Assembly: GCA_016288635.1 (NCBI GenBank)
Contig: JAEEKZ010000050.1
Coordinates: 1-40,116 of the forward strand
Source: Caryophanales bacterium
GTDB lineage: Bacteria > Bacillota_I > Bacilli_A > RF39 > UBA660
DNA: 40,116 nt
Direction: 5' to 3'
This document shows, one piece after another, positions 26,823 to 35,209 of this stretch. How positions within the stretch are numbered: the stretch's first letter is position 1; each line of letters begins with the position of its first letter. Below the pieces are notes generated by a model. The model was not told the DNA's origin, did not search any database, and saw nothing but the letters and a program-made list of their open reading frames with translations. Both the position numbers and the translations under genes were made by a program.

Positions 26823-29063
26823 TTATGCAGCGTATGTTGCAATTAATGCTACAATCACTAGCACTGCTACAAATGAAAGAGCAAACTTCCAAATATACTT
26901 TAACCAAGATTTGTATTCAGTCTTTGTATATGTTAATCCAAGAACAAGTAATCCACTTGTTGGAAGAAGAATTTGTACTAAACCATGAGTTGCTACATAA
27001 ATTGTATGAACAACATCAACGTTAGCCTTGAATGTTGCTAATGCATATGCACCAACTGCGTAACCACTAAATCCAAAATCCATGTGGAATATAGCGGTAA
27101 CAAAGCTTGAAAGTATTGTAACAATTGGATTAAATCCTTCAACCATGCTGTATAAAGAATTAGCCATTGTTACAGTGAATTGGCTTGTATAAGGAATACC
27201 AAATACTACGAAAGCAATCATAAACATAACGATTGGTTTAATCATAGCTTTTATTCCCTTTTCGCTTGCTTCAAAGAAATCTGAAATTTCAAATTTATTT
27301 AATACGGCAATTATTACTGCAAATACCATAATAAATGCAGCAAATATTAATAATGACCATGTACCAAATGCACCAAAACCTGATCCAAACACTTCAGAGA
27401 ATGTACTATTTCCTAGTATTGAAGTAATACTAGAACCTATATTACTCTTCATTACTGTGTCAAATAAGTTTTTGAAGTATTTTATTCCTAAATAAGATTC
27501 CCAATTTACATATGCAAGTATTGTAATAACTGCCATTACAATTAGGCTTACTTTTACTGGAGTTTCATTTACTTCATTATCTACTTCTTCTAATTCATAA
27601 GGATCCTTTGCTGCTTCTAATTCTTTATTTTTCTTTGCAGTAAGACGAAGTCCAATGAATAGAATAAATAATACTATTGCAATTCCTTCAAGGATTAGAC
27701 GTAAAACGAATCCTGTTTCTAGATTTTGACTAGTATAATAATTAAATGCCTCGATGCTTTCAGTTCCCCATGGTGCTGCCATTGTTCCTAAAATAACACT
27801 ACCAAATGTTGCTACCATTGTTGTTAATTTATCAACTTTCATTCTTGATAAAATTGAAACAACAAATGGAACAAATGCTAATGCTACCATTGTTTGTGAT
27901 AAAATTGCACCTAATGCAGCTAAACCTAAAACTACTAGGATAACAAATAATAATCTACTAGATTCCATTTTCTTAGCAATATTATTTACTAATTTATTAT
28001 ATCCTTCAGTTTTAGATAATACACCATAGAATGCTGCTAAAGCGATTAGATATACTACTTTATCTAATACAAAGTATATACCATAATACATTATAGTTGA
28101 AACATCAGTTAAACCAACTCTTGACATTGAAGATGCAGTGAATGCTGTTCCACTATAAGCACCATTTGCTAATACCCAAGTACCAATTAATCCTACAAGA
28201 GCAATTCCAAATATTGATTTAAGAAGAACTGCCTTCTTAGAACTAACTGCGCTTCCTATTAATCCTATAGTTAATAATACTAACTCAATTGTTAAAGCAA
28301 GTTCTGCTTCTTCAAATAAGTTGTATGTGCAATATATTGCAACTAATAAGCCAACTGTTACTATATTAAATATCTTTAATGCTAAAGTTTTGTTTTGATT
28401 TAAGAAAATCTTAACCATAACCGCTAAAGCAATAATAATTAATCCTATAACGTTAATCGTTACAAGAGAATCAATATCAAATAAGTTTGTTAATAATAAC
28501 AAGCCAGCGATAACAACTATTGTTGAATTAATAGCTTTATCAATTGCATTTCCTTTCGATAATAGTATCCCTGGTACTATTGATAGTGTTAAGATACCTA
28601 ATACTATTGCACTAATGATAGTTAATACCCCAGCATCTTTAACAAACATGCCAGATATTAATAATGCAGTTACTGCAGCAATATCAACGGATACCATGCA
28701 TTTACCAATAACACCTAATTTTGAAACCATAGCTTTTAAAATACCTGATAAAGCAACTAATGCCATACCAATAGTTTGAACTACTGTATTTTCATTAAAA
28801 GCAACAGCGCCTAGAAAAATCACAAGTAAGCCGATAACAATTCCCATGTTACTTATAATATCTAATACTTTTTCAGATTTAGATCTTTTAACTGGCTTTT
28901 CTTTTGCAACTGGTGCTGTTTTAGTTTCTTTTTCAACAACTTCTACTTTTTCTATTTTTGCATTTTTTATAGAAGTTTCACCCTTTTTACCGTTAACTTT
29001 TTTAGCGTTAACTTTCTTTTCAGATTTCTTTCCAGAATTTTTCTTTTCTTTCAAATCTTTCAT
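26823..29063 (-). CDS. YfcC/AbgT-like (ion transporter superfamily) permease with Lys-rich and extra-TM N-terminal extension
   Basis: C-terminal part: SRLLFVILVVLGLAALGAILSQTMVALAFVPFVVSILSRM, GTMAAPWGTESIEAFNYY, LVQILLPTSGLLVLGLTYTKTEYKSWLKYIW; about 290-aa extension upstream. Confidence 0.7.
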   Translation of the reverse strand: MKDLKEKKNSGKKSEKKVNAKKVNGKKGETSIKNAKIEKVEVVEKETKTAPVAKEKPVKRSKSEKVLDIISNMGIVIGLLVIFLGAVAFNENTVVQTIGMALVALSGILKAMVSKLGVIGKCMVSVDIAAVTALLISGMFVKDAGVLTIISAIVLGILTLSIVPGILLSKGNAIDKAINSTIVVIAGLLLLTNLFDIDSLVTINVIGLIIIALAVMVKIFLNQNKTLALKIFNIVTVGLLVAIYCTYNLFEEAELALTIELVLLTIGLIGSAVSSKKAVLLKSIFGIALVGLIGTWVLANGAYSGTAFTASSMSRVGLTDVSTIMYYGIYFVLDKVVYLIALAAFYGVLSKTEGYNKLVNNIAKKMESSRLLFVILVVLGLAALGAILSQTMVALAFVPFVVSILSRMKVDKLTTMVATFGSVILGTMAAPWGTESIEAFNYYTSQNLETGFVLRLILEGIAIVLFILFIGLRLTAKKNKELEAAKDPYELEEVDNEVNETPVKVSLIVMAVITILAYVNWESYLGIKYFKNLFDTVMKSNIGSSITSILGNSTFSEVFGSGFGAFGTWSLLIFAAFIMVFAVIIAVLNKFEISDFFEASEKGIKAMIKPIVMFMIAFVVFGIPYTSQFTVTMANSLYSMVEGFNPIVTILSSFVTAIFHMDFGFSGYAVGAYALATFKANVDVVHTIYVATHGLVQILLPTSGLLVLGLTYTKTEYKSWLKYIWKFALSFVAVLVIVALIATYAA

Positions 29064-29104
29064 ATACTACCTCCTTATTTAAATTATAGCACAAAGAAGC
29101 CAAA

Positions 29105-29127
29105 AAAAAAGTGTTTTCACACTTTTT
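29105..29127 (-). terminator. Terminator after the surface-protein gene
   Basis: AAGTGTgaaaACACTT followed by T run on minus strand. Confidence 0.65.
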
Positions 29128-29149
29128 TCTTCGTTATTATCTCAAAAAA

Positions 29150-29779
29150 TTAGATATTTTTAATTTTTGATTTTTTTGTAGTTACAGCATATACGCCTAA
29201 AGCTACGATTGCAGTTCCACCCAAAACAAGTGCAGGAACACTAACACCAGTAACAGGACTAGGTGTAGGGTCGTCTGTTGGGATGACAACTGGTTCTGGT
29301 TGTTCAGTTTCTGCTTGTTCAGCATCTATAGACATTAGAACACCACAATCATCCATATCTAGAGCATGATTGTAATGAACTGTAGCAATTTTAGTTGCTT
29401 GTCCAACTGGTATAACTTCTTCTGAATTGATAACGAATTCATAATTTGCTAATCCGCTTCCAACTTCGATTTCAGTTTCACCATTTTCTCCAGTATAACC
29501 GTCAGCTAAAGTAACTTTAAAGTTAGTAATTTTTTCTACTTCTGCAGACTTTGGAGTAATCTTAATTGTTGCTCTTCCAAGTTTTCCTTCTTCATCAACA
29601 TTTGTAATTGTAAGATCAAATTCTGTTGTACATACCTCTCCTTCAGCTTGTGGGCATGTATTTGACATAGAATCTTGAACCCAGTCTAATTTAACTGTCT
29701 TTGCTTGTACATTTACAAATGGCATTGCTAAAGCAACTGCTGCTAGGCCTAAAATTACTTTCTTCTTGAAACTCTTCAT
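29150..29779 (-). CDS. Secreted surface protein with cohesin-like ectodomain and C-terminal SPVTG-type sorting signal
   Basis: Signal peptide VILGLAAVALAMPFVNVQA; C-terminus SPVTG-VSVPALVLGGTAIVALGVYAV-TTKKSK (pentapeptide + hydrophobic + positive tail); P/E-rich spacer. Confidence 0.7.
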   Translation of the reverse strand: MKSFKKKVILGLAAVALAMPFVNVQAKTVKLDWVQDSMSNTCPQAEGEVCTTEFDLTITNVDEEGKLGRATIKITPKSAEVEKITNFKVTLADGYTGENGETEIEVGSGLANYEFVINSEEVIPVGQATKIATVHYNHALDMDDCGVLMSIDAEQAETEQPEPVVIPTDDPTPSPVTGVSVPALVLGGTAIVALGVYAVTTKKSKIKNI

Positions 29780-29926
29780 CTCTTCACTTCTCCTCTTCTA
29801 TTTTATGTACCCATTATAACATCAAAAAAATGAAAAATAAATATTTTTTTAAAAAAATGTATGTAAATGTGTAAAATGTAAAATTTTTGTGTTATCATAT
29901 TCAATGTAAGATAAGGGTGATTATGT

Positions 29927-31609
29927 TTGACAAAAATATTAGTACAGATTAAAAATGGAACACTTGAGTTCAAGGTTAGAAAACAATTGAACGATGAATA
30001 TAAGAACATGTTAAACACCAATATTATTAGTAATAATGAGTTATTATTTAATGATGAATATATGGAGAATAATAGAAATATCATTTCAAATTTCATTAAA
30101 GAATTGGCAAATGAATATTCTATTTCTACTGTTATTATATATAATGAAAGCATTTATGAACTTATAATAGATTTAATTAAAAATATTAAAAATATTGACA
30201 CTTTAATATTAAAAGATGAAACAAATCTAACATATAAAATAACTAATCTGATATGTAAATGCAATTATATTAAAAAAATTGGGTGTTATCAGGTTCAAGA
30301 GTTTATTATTGAACTATTAAGTAAAAAAGAAAAAATGGTTGATTGTCAAAGTGAGCTTACCGTGGTTAGTAAGTTTATGAGACGTAATAATATGCATAGA
30401 TTATCTGATATATATTATAAAAAGACAATTATTATTACTGACGAAATGACTGAGACTGACAAAAGTGAATTTGATACTTTTTGTTCATTAAATAGAAACT
30501 TAAAAAATATTCAACTAGGAATGACACATATTCCATCAATAGAATATATAGTTAGTGTATTAAAAAGATATAAGAAAAAGAATATAAAAATATCTATTCA
30601 CGAAGATATAACCGATCAACACGTTTTAGAATTCCTTAGTAAATTTAATGCTAAATATTCAAAGAAATATGGAATTAGATTTAAAGTGGCATATTCAAAT
30701 ACTTTTATACAAGAAAATTATTTGCCGCAAACTAATTTAAATATTTTAAGAAACGGTTGCGTTTTAATTATTTTGTTGGTTTTAGGAACATTTGCATATA
30801 TCTTCTATGATAATTACAAAGTTGCTAAAGAAGTTGACGATACCAAAACTGATATTAAAGAATCAGTTAGTAAAATTTCTTCTGACGATTTAGAAAAACT
30901 AAAAAAAGATTTGATTAGTAAAATACCTATAAAAAAGCCAATTAAGCCTACCCCATCAAATCCTGAAGATAATCCTGAGGGAACTGTTGAAGATATACCT
31001 GAAGATAATCCAGAAGAAACCGATGTCGAGCCAAAAATAAATGTTAATAATGATATGGTTTCTCTACTTGCGATAAACGATGAAACTGTTGGTTGGATAT
31101 CAATTAAAAATACTAATGTCGATTATCCTGTAGTTCAACACAAAGACAATGATTTTTATCTAACAAGAGATTTCTACAAAAAGAAAGCTTATTCAGGTTG
31201 GATATTCATGGATTATAGAAATAATTATTATGATTTTAATGATAATACTATAATATATGGACATAATAGATATTCAAATGGAACAATGTTTGGTACATTG
31301 TCTAGAACATCTGAAAAAGATTGGTATGAAGATGAAGATAATTTAATAATTACATATGATACGTTATTTGGTACAACAAAATGGGAAATATTCTCAACAT
31401 ATAAGATACTTGTAACAAGTGATTATTTGGAAATTAAATTCTCAAATGATGATAAGAGACTAGAATTCTATAACATGTTAAAAGATAGAAGTACGCATGA
31501 TTTTGGTGTTGAACTTACAGCTGATGATAAAATACTTACACTTTCAACTTGTTATAAATCCAATCAAAGATATGTTGTTCATGCTAGATTAATAAAAGAG
31601 GCTGATTAA
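29927..31609 (+). CDS. Class B-like sortase with about 270-aa N-terminal predicted cytoplasmic domain
   Basis: C-terminal YPVVQHKDNDFYLTRDF, IIYGHNRYSNGTMFGTL, ILTLSTCYKSNQRYVVHARL (His, TLSTC, Arg); single TM at about residues 278-297. TTG start. Confidence 0.88.
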   Translation: MTKILVQIKNGTLEFKVRKQLNDEYKNMLNTNIISNNELLFNDEYMENNRNIISNFIKELANEYSISTVIIYNESIYELIIDLIKNIKNIDTLILKDETNLTYKITNLICKCNYIKKIGCYQVQEFIIELLSKKEKMVDCQSELTVVSKFMRRNNMHRLSDIYYKKTIIITDEMTETDKSEFDTFCSLNRNLKNIQLGMTHIPSIEYIVSVLKRYKKKNIKISIHEDITDQHVLEFLSKFNAKYSKKYGIRFKVAYSNTFIQENYLPQTNLNILRNGCVLIILLVLGTFAYIFYDNYKVAKEVDDTKTDIKESVSKISSDDLEKLKKDLISKIPIKKPIKPTPSNPEDNPEGTVEDIPEDNPEETDVEPKINVNNDMVSLLAINDETVGWISIKNTNVDYPVVQHKDNDFYLTRDFYKKKAYSGWIFMDYRNNYYDFNDNTIIYGHNRYSNGTMFGTLSRTSEKDWYEDEDNLIITYDTLFGTTKWEIFSTYKILVTSDYLEIKFSNDDKRLEFYNMLKDRSTHDFGVELTADDKILTLSTCYKSNQRYVVHARLIKEAD

Positions 31610-31622
31610 AAAGCCTCTTTTT
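31597..31622 (+). terminator. Terminator overlapping the sortase stop codon
   Basis: AGAGGCT-N7-AGCCTCTTTTTT. Confidence 0.7.
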
Positions 31623-31645
31623 TGGTATTTTGACCTAAAAATGTA

Positions 31646-31674
31646 TTGAAATTAAAAATAAAGTGATATATAAT
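31646..31674 (+). promoter_or_regulatory. Promoter of tRNA-Arg(TCT)
   Basis: TTGAAA-N17-TATAAT, 15 nt upstream of tRNA 5' end. Confidence 0.75.
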
Positions 31675-31688
31675 GTTTTTGTGCTGAT

Positions 31689-31765
31689 GTCCTCGTAGCT
31701 CAGCTGGATAGAGCAATCGCCTTCTAAGCGATCGGTCAAGTGTTCGAATCACTTCGGGGACACCA
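31689..31765 (+). tRNA. tRNA-Arg(TCT)
   Basis: Acceptor GTCCTCG/CGGGGAC, anticodon loop CTTCTAA, encoded CCA. Confidence 0.95.
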
Positions 31766-31776
31766 CTAAAAAATAT

Positions 31777-31802
31777 ACTTGTACATCGTACAAGTTTTTT
31801 TA
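31777..31802 (+). terminator. tRNA-Arg(TCT) terminator
   Basis: ACTTGTAC-atc-GTACAAGT followed by T run. Confidence 0.75.
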
Positions 31803-31820
31803 TGTCTTTTTTTAAATAAA

Positions 31821-31849
31821 AAAAGTTAGTATTATCTACTAACTATTTT
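31821..31849 (-). terminator. Terminator after the 59-aa glycyl-radical ORF
   Basis: AGTTAGTagataatACTAACTTTTTTT on minus strand; overlaps the stop codon of the small ORF, implying it is the last gene of the nrdD transcript. Confidence 0.7.
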
Positions 31850-32022
31850 TCATCTTTTGTATTTAAACTATGTTTTACTCTATCTTTTTCTTCTGCACGT
31901 TTTCCATTGTTAAAACGTTCAACAGTACCAACTAAGTAGCCAGTTATACGACGAATTCTTTCAAATTCTACGCCCTCTCCTACTTGTTTTTTACTTTGAT
32001 TTACTTCTTGCTCTTTAGTCAT
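31843..32022 (-). CDS. Stand-alone glycyl-radical C-terminal domain of class III ribonucleotide reductase (59 aa)
   Basis: Manual translation: MTKEQEVNQSKKQVGEGVEFERIRRITGYLVGTVERFNNGKRAEEKDRVKHSLNTKDEK. RRITGYL matches the NrdD glycyl-radical motif (E. coli NrdD ends ...RRVCGYLGSPDARPFNAGKQEEVKRRVKH..., recalled from memory). Below the track's apparent length cutoff. Confidence 0.87.
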   Translation of the reverse strand: MTKEQEVNQSKKQVGEGVEFERIRRITGYLVGTVERFNNGKRAEEKDRVKHSLNTKDEK

Positions 32023-32028
32023 TTTTAA

Positions 32029-34350
32029 TTACTCCTTTCCTTCTAAATTTCTCAATATATCAACAGGAACTCCCTCGCCTGTTCTTCTACCACACTTAGG
32101 GCAAACGTCTTTAATAACGCCTACATATCCACATACGGGATCTCTATCTACTGGATGGTTAATTGCACCATATCCAATATTATTCTTTCTCATTAATCTA
32201 ACAACCGTTTCAAATGCTTCTAAGTTGTCGCTTGGATCTCCATCTAATTCAATATAACTAATATGACCTGCATTAGTTAATTCATGGAATGGTCCTTCTT
32301 TCTTTAATTTATTTGAAACACTTATATTGTAATATACTGGTACATGGAATGAGTTTGTATAGTAATCTCTATCAGTAACTCCTTTGATTTTTCCATATAT
32401 TGCTTTATCAATTTGAACAAATCTTCCACTTAGTCCTTCGGCAGGAGTTGCTAAGCATGTGAAGTTTAGTCCATATTTCTGAGCATATTCATCACATTTC
32501 TTTCTCATGTGTTTAATAATTTCAATTCCTAGTTTTTCAGCTTCTTCTGATTCACCATGATGTTCACCAATTAAAGCTTTTAAACATTCTGCTAAACCAA
32601 TAAATCCTATTGATAAAGTACCATGTTTTAAGATTTTCTTTAGTTTATCATTTGGTTTAAGTTTTTCGCTATCTAACCATACACCTTGACCCATTAGGAA
32701 TGGGAAGTTATAAACTCTACGATTGCATTGACATTCATATCTTTCTAGTAATTGATCTTTTACTAAATCCATAAGTTCATCTAAATCTTCATAGAATCCC
32801 TTGATGTCTGCTTTATCATGTTTTAATGGTCCAATAATACCATGTTTAATACCTAGTCTAGGTAAGTTTATTGATGTAAATGATAAATTACCTCTTCCTG
32901 GTGTTATAGCTTTAGATGGATCTGCAACGTTTGCTATAACTCTTGTACGGCATCCCATATAACATACTTCTGTACGATAATCGCCTTCTTTTAAATAGGC
33001 TTTATTATATGGAGCATCTAAGAAACTCCAGTTAGGGAATAATCTCTTTGCAGATACTCTTAAACTTAATTTAAATAAATCATAGTTAGGATCTTCAGGA
33101 TTATAGTTTACTCCCTCTTTTACTTTGAAGATTGAAATTGGGAATATTGGTGTTTCACCATGGCCTAATCCTGCTTCAACTGCTAACATATAATTTCTCG
33201 TAACCATTCTGCCTTCTGGTGAAATATCAGTACCAAAGTTAATTGATGAGAATGGTACTTGAGCGCCCGCTCTAGAATGCATTGTATTTAGATTATGTAC
33301 GAATGCTTCCATTGCTTGATAAGTTCTCTTTTCAGTTTTTTGTAGAGATTTTTCAATAGCCATTCTAAATAATCTTTTTAATACTTCTGATTCTTTATAA
33401 TATTTTTCAAAATATTCTTCTTTTATATCGATTGTTTCAACATCCATAATGTCTTTTTCAAGACCTTTTATAGCTATTAAATCAGTAAAATCATATAAAT
33501 CTAAGAAATCAATGATTGTAGCTTTTAAAATCTTACGGAATGATTTTAAAACACCTGGAGCTAAATAATAATCAAATGCTGGAATAGACTGTCCACCATG
33601 TTGATCATTTTGGTTACTTTGAATAGCTATTGCTGCTAATGCAGAATAACTCATAATGTCATTTGGTGCTCTTAAATGTCCATGTCCAGTTGAGAATCCA
33701 TTCTTAAATAACTTATTTAAATCAATTTGCATACATGTTGTTGTGCCCATTGGCCAGAAATCCATATCATGAATATGAATATCACCATCATCATGAGCAT
33801 CAGCAAATTTTTTCTTCATTAAATAGTCTTTAGCAAATTCTCTTGATACAGTTGAACCATATTGCAACATAGTACCCATAGCAGTATCACCATCTATGTT
33901 AGCATTTTCTCTTTTTGTATCATCTTCTGCAGCACTCTTTAATCCTAATCCTTCAAGAGTTTTTAAGAATTTATGTACTTTTTTATCATACATAAACATT
34001 TCTCTTGATTGATTTCTTTTTTCGCGATATTCAGAGAATGATTTATAAACATCATCGTATTTAAGTTTTTGTAATTGCTTTTCAATGATGTTTTGTATCT
34101 CCTCAATCTTTATTTTATCCTTATCAACATAATCTTTTTCTATTTCTTTAATAACTGCTTTAAAAACTTTTTGAATATCAGCTTCTGTATATTTTGCTTT
34201 TTCGATGTCTTCACCATCTTCATCTTTAGCAATTATAGTTACGCTGTCAAATCCTTTTTTTATAGCAATAGCAACCTTAGTAGAATTAAAATCTACTTTA
34301 GTTCCATTTCTTTTTACTACTTTTATATTTTTTAATACTTCACTTTCCAT
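32029..34350 (-). CDS. nrdD: Anaerobic ribonucleoside-triphosphate reductase, catalytic core lacking the C-terminal glycyl-radical motif
   Basis: N-terminal ATP-cone (VVKRNGTKVDFNSTKVAIAIKKGF), NrdD core (DGDIHIHDMDFW, SINFGTDISPEG), ends ...DPVCGYVGVIKDVCPKCGRRTGEGVPVDILRNLEGKE*. AGGAGG RBS. Confidence 0.93.
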   Translation of the reverse strand: MESEVLKNIKVVKRNGTKVDFNSTKVAIAIKKGFDSVTIIAKDEDGEDIEKAKYTEADIQKVFKAVIKEIEKDYVDKDKIKIEEIQNIIEKQLQKLKYDDVYKSFSEYREKRNQSREMFMYDKKVHKFLKTLEGLGLKSAAEDDTKRENANIDGDTAMGTMLQYGSTVSREFAKDYLMKKKFADAHDDGDIHIHDMDFWPMGTTTCMQIDLNKLFKNGFSTGHGHLRAPNDIMSYSALAAIAIQSNQNDQHGGQSIPAFDYYLAPGVLKSFRKILKATIIDFLDLYDFTDLIAIKGLEKDIMDVETIDIKEEYFEKYYKESEVLKRLFRMAIEKSLQKTEKRTYQAMEAFVHNLNTMHSRAGAQVPFSSINFGTDISPEGRMVTRNYMLAVEAGLGHGETPIFPISIFKVKEGVNYNPEDPNYDLFKLSLRVSAKRLFPNWSFLDAPYNKAYLKEGDYRTEVCYMGCRTRVIANVADPSKAITPGRGNLSFTSINLPRLGIKHGIIGPLKHDKADIKGFYEDLDELMDLVKDQLLERYECQCNRRVYNFPFLMGQGVWLDSEKLKPNDKLKKILKHGTLSIGFIGLAECLKALIGEHHGESEEAEKLGIEIIKHMRKKCDEYAQKYGLNFTCLATPAEGLSGRFVQIDKAIYGKIKGVTDRDYYTNSFHVPVYYNISVSNKLKKEGPFHELTNAGHISYIELDGDPSDNLEAFETVVRLMRKNNIGYGAINHPVDRDPVCGYVGVIKDVCPKCGRRTGEGVPVDILRNLEGKE

Positions 34351-34379
34351 ATTTTTGTTCCTCCTATCTGTACATTAAA

Positions 34380-34408
34380 ATTGTATAATGCTTTTTGGAT
34401 AAATTCAA
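34380..34408 (-). promoter_or_regulatory. nrdD promoter
   Basis: Minus strand TTGAAT-N17-TACAAT upstream of AGGAGG...ATG. Confidence 0.7.
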
Positions 34409-34421
34409 CAAAATTTCGAAT

Positions 34422-34516
34422 TTTACAAAAAAATGTAAATTTATTTTTTGGCGTATTTATGCCTTTTATTTTTTTAATAAAATCGTAAAATTGCTTATTT
34501 TTGGCATATATATGCC
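34422..34516. promoter_or_regulatory. Array of inverted repeats upstream of the nrdD -35 box
   Basis: TTTACA-N6-TGTAAA (34422-34439); GGCGTATTTATGCC (34450-34463); GGCATATATATGCC (34503-34516). Confidence 0.5.
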
Positions 34517-34526
34517 AAAAAATAAA

Positions 34527-34558
34527 AAAGACAAATTATACACAAATTTGTCATTTTT
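34527..34558 (-). terminator. Terminator after rpe
   Basis: GACAAAT...ATTTGTC hairpin followed by T run on minus strand. Confidence 0.65.
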
Positions 34559-34582
34559 TTATTTTTTAAGAAAAACGTTTTT

Positions 34583-35209
34583 TTATTTTTTTAGTTTTTC
34601 AATTTGTTTTTCTGGATCATCTGCTTTACATACATAAGATCCTGACACTAAATCATCAACGTAATTTTTAACTAATTTAGCGGTATCTTCGTTAATACCT
34701 CCATCAATATTTATTGTAAAGTTTAGATTAGCCTCTTTACGATATTTTACTATCTGCTTTAATTTATCAATTGTTTCCATCATAAATGATTGGCCACCAG
34801 CACCAGGAATAACACTCATAACAAGAATCTTATCTACATATGGATAATACTTCTTCATTAATTCCAAATCATCCCATGGGTTAATAACTAGTCCAACTCT
34901 AAATCCCTTTTTTCTAATTTGCTCTAAATCATTTAGAAAGTAAGAATTATAATTTATATATATTATTCTTACATTTAAACCTTTAAAATGATCTACATAC
35001 TTTAAAGGATTTTTAACCATGAAATGAACATCTAATGGTTTTTCACAATATTGTAGGTATTTCCACATTCTTGCACCAATATTTTTATTTTCAACAAATT
35101 TACCATCCATTAAATCAACGTGAATAAAATCTGCGGATGATTTGTTAATCATATCAATTGTTTGCCCAGTGGTACGTTTACTACTTAAAAAGCTTACTGC
35201 GACTTTCAT
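34583..35209 (-). CDS. rpe: Ribulose-phosphate 3-epimerase
   Basis: FIHVDLMDGKFV, LDVHFMVKNP, VMSVIPGAGGQSF, INIDGGIN. Confidence 0.93.
   Translation of the reverse strand: MKVAVSFLSSKRTTGQTIDMINKSSADFIHVDLMDGKFVENKNIGARMWKYLQYCEKPLDVHFMVKNPLKYVDHFKGLNVRIIYINYNSYFLNDLEQIRKKGFRVGLVINPWDDLELMKKYYPYVDKILVMSVIPGAGGQSFMMETIDKLKQIVKYRKEANLNFTINIDGGINEDTAKLVKNYVDDLVSGSYVCKADDPEKQIEKLKK

Noticed and set aside
29803-30153. Minus-strand 116-aa ORF
   Set aside because: Antisense to the start of the sortase gene and spans the divergent promoter region; phenylalanine/leucine-rich low-complexity from AT-rich DNA.
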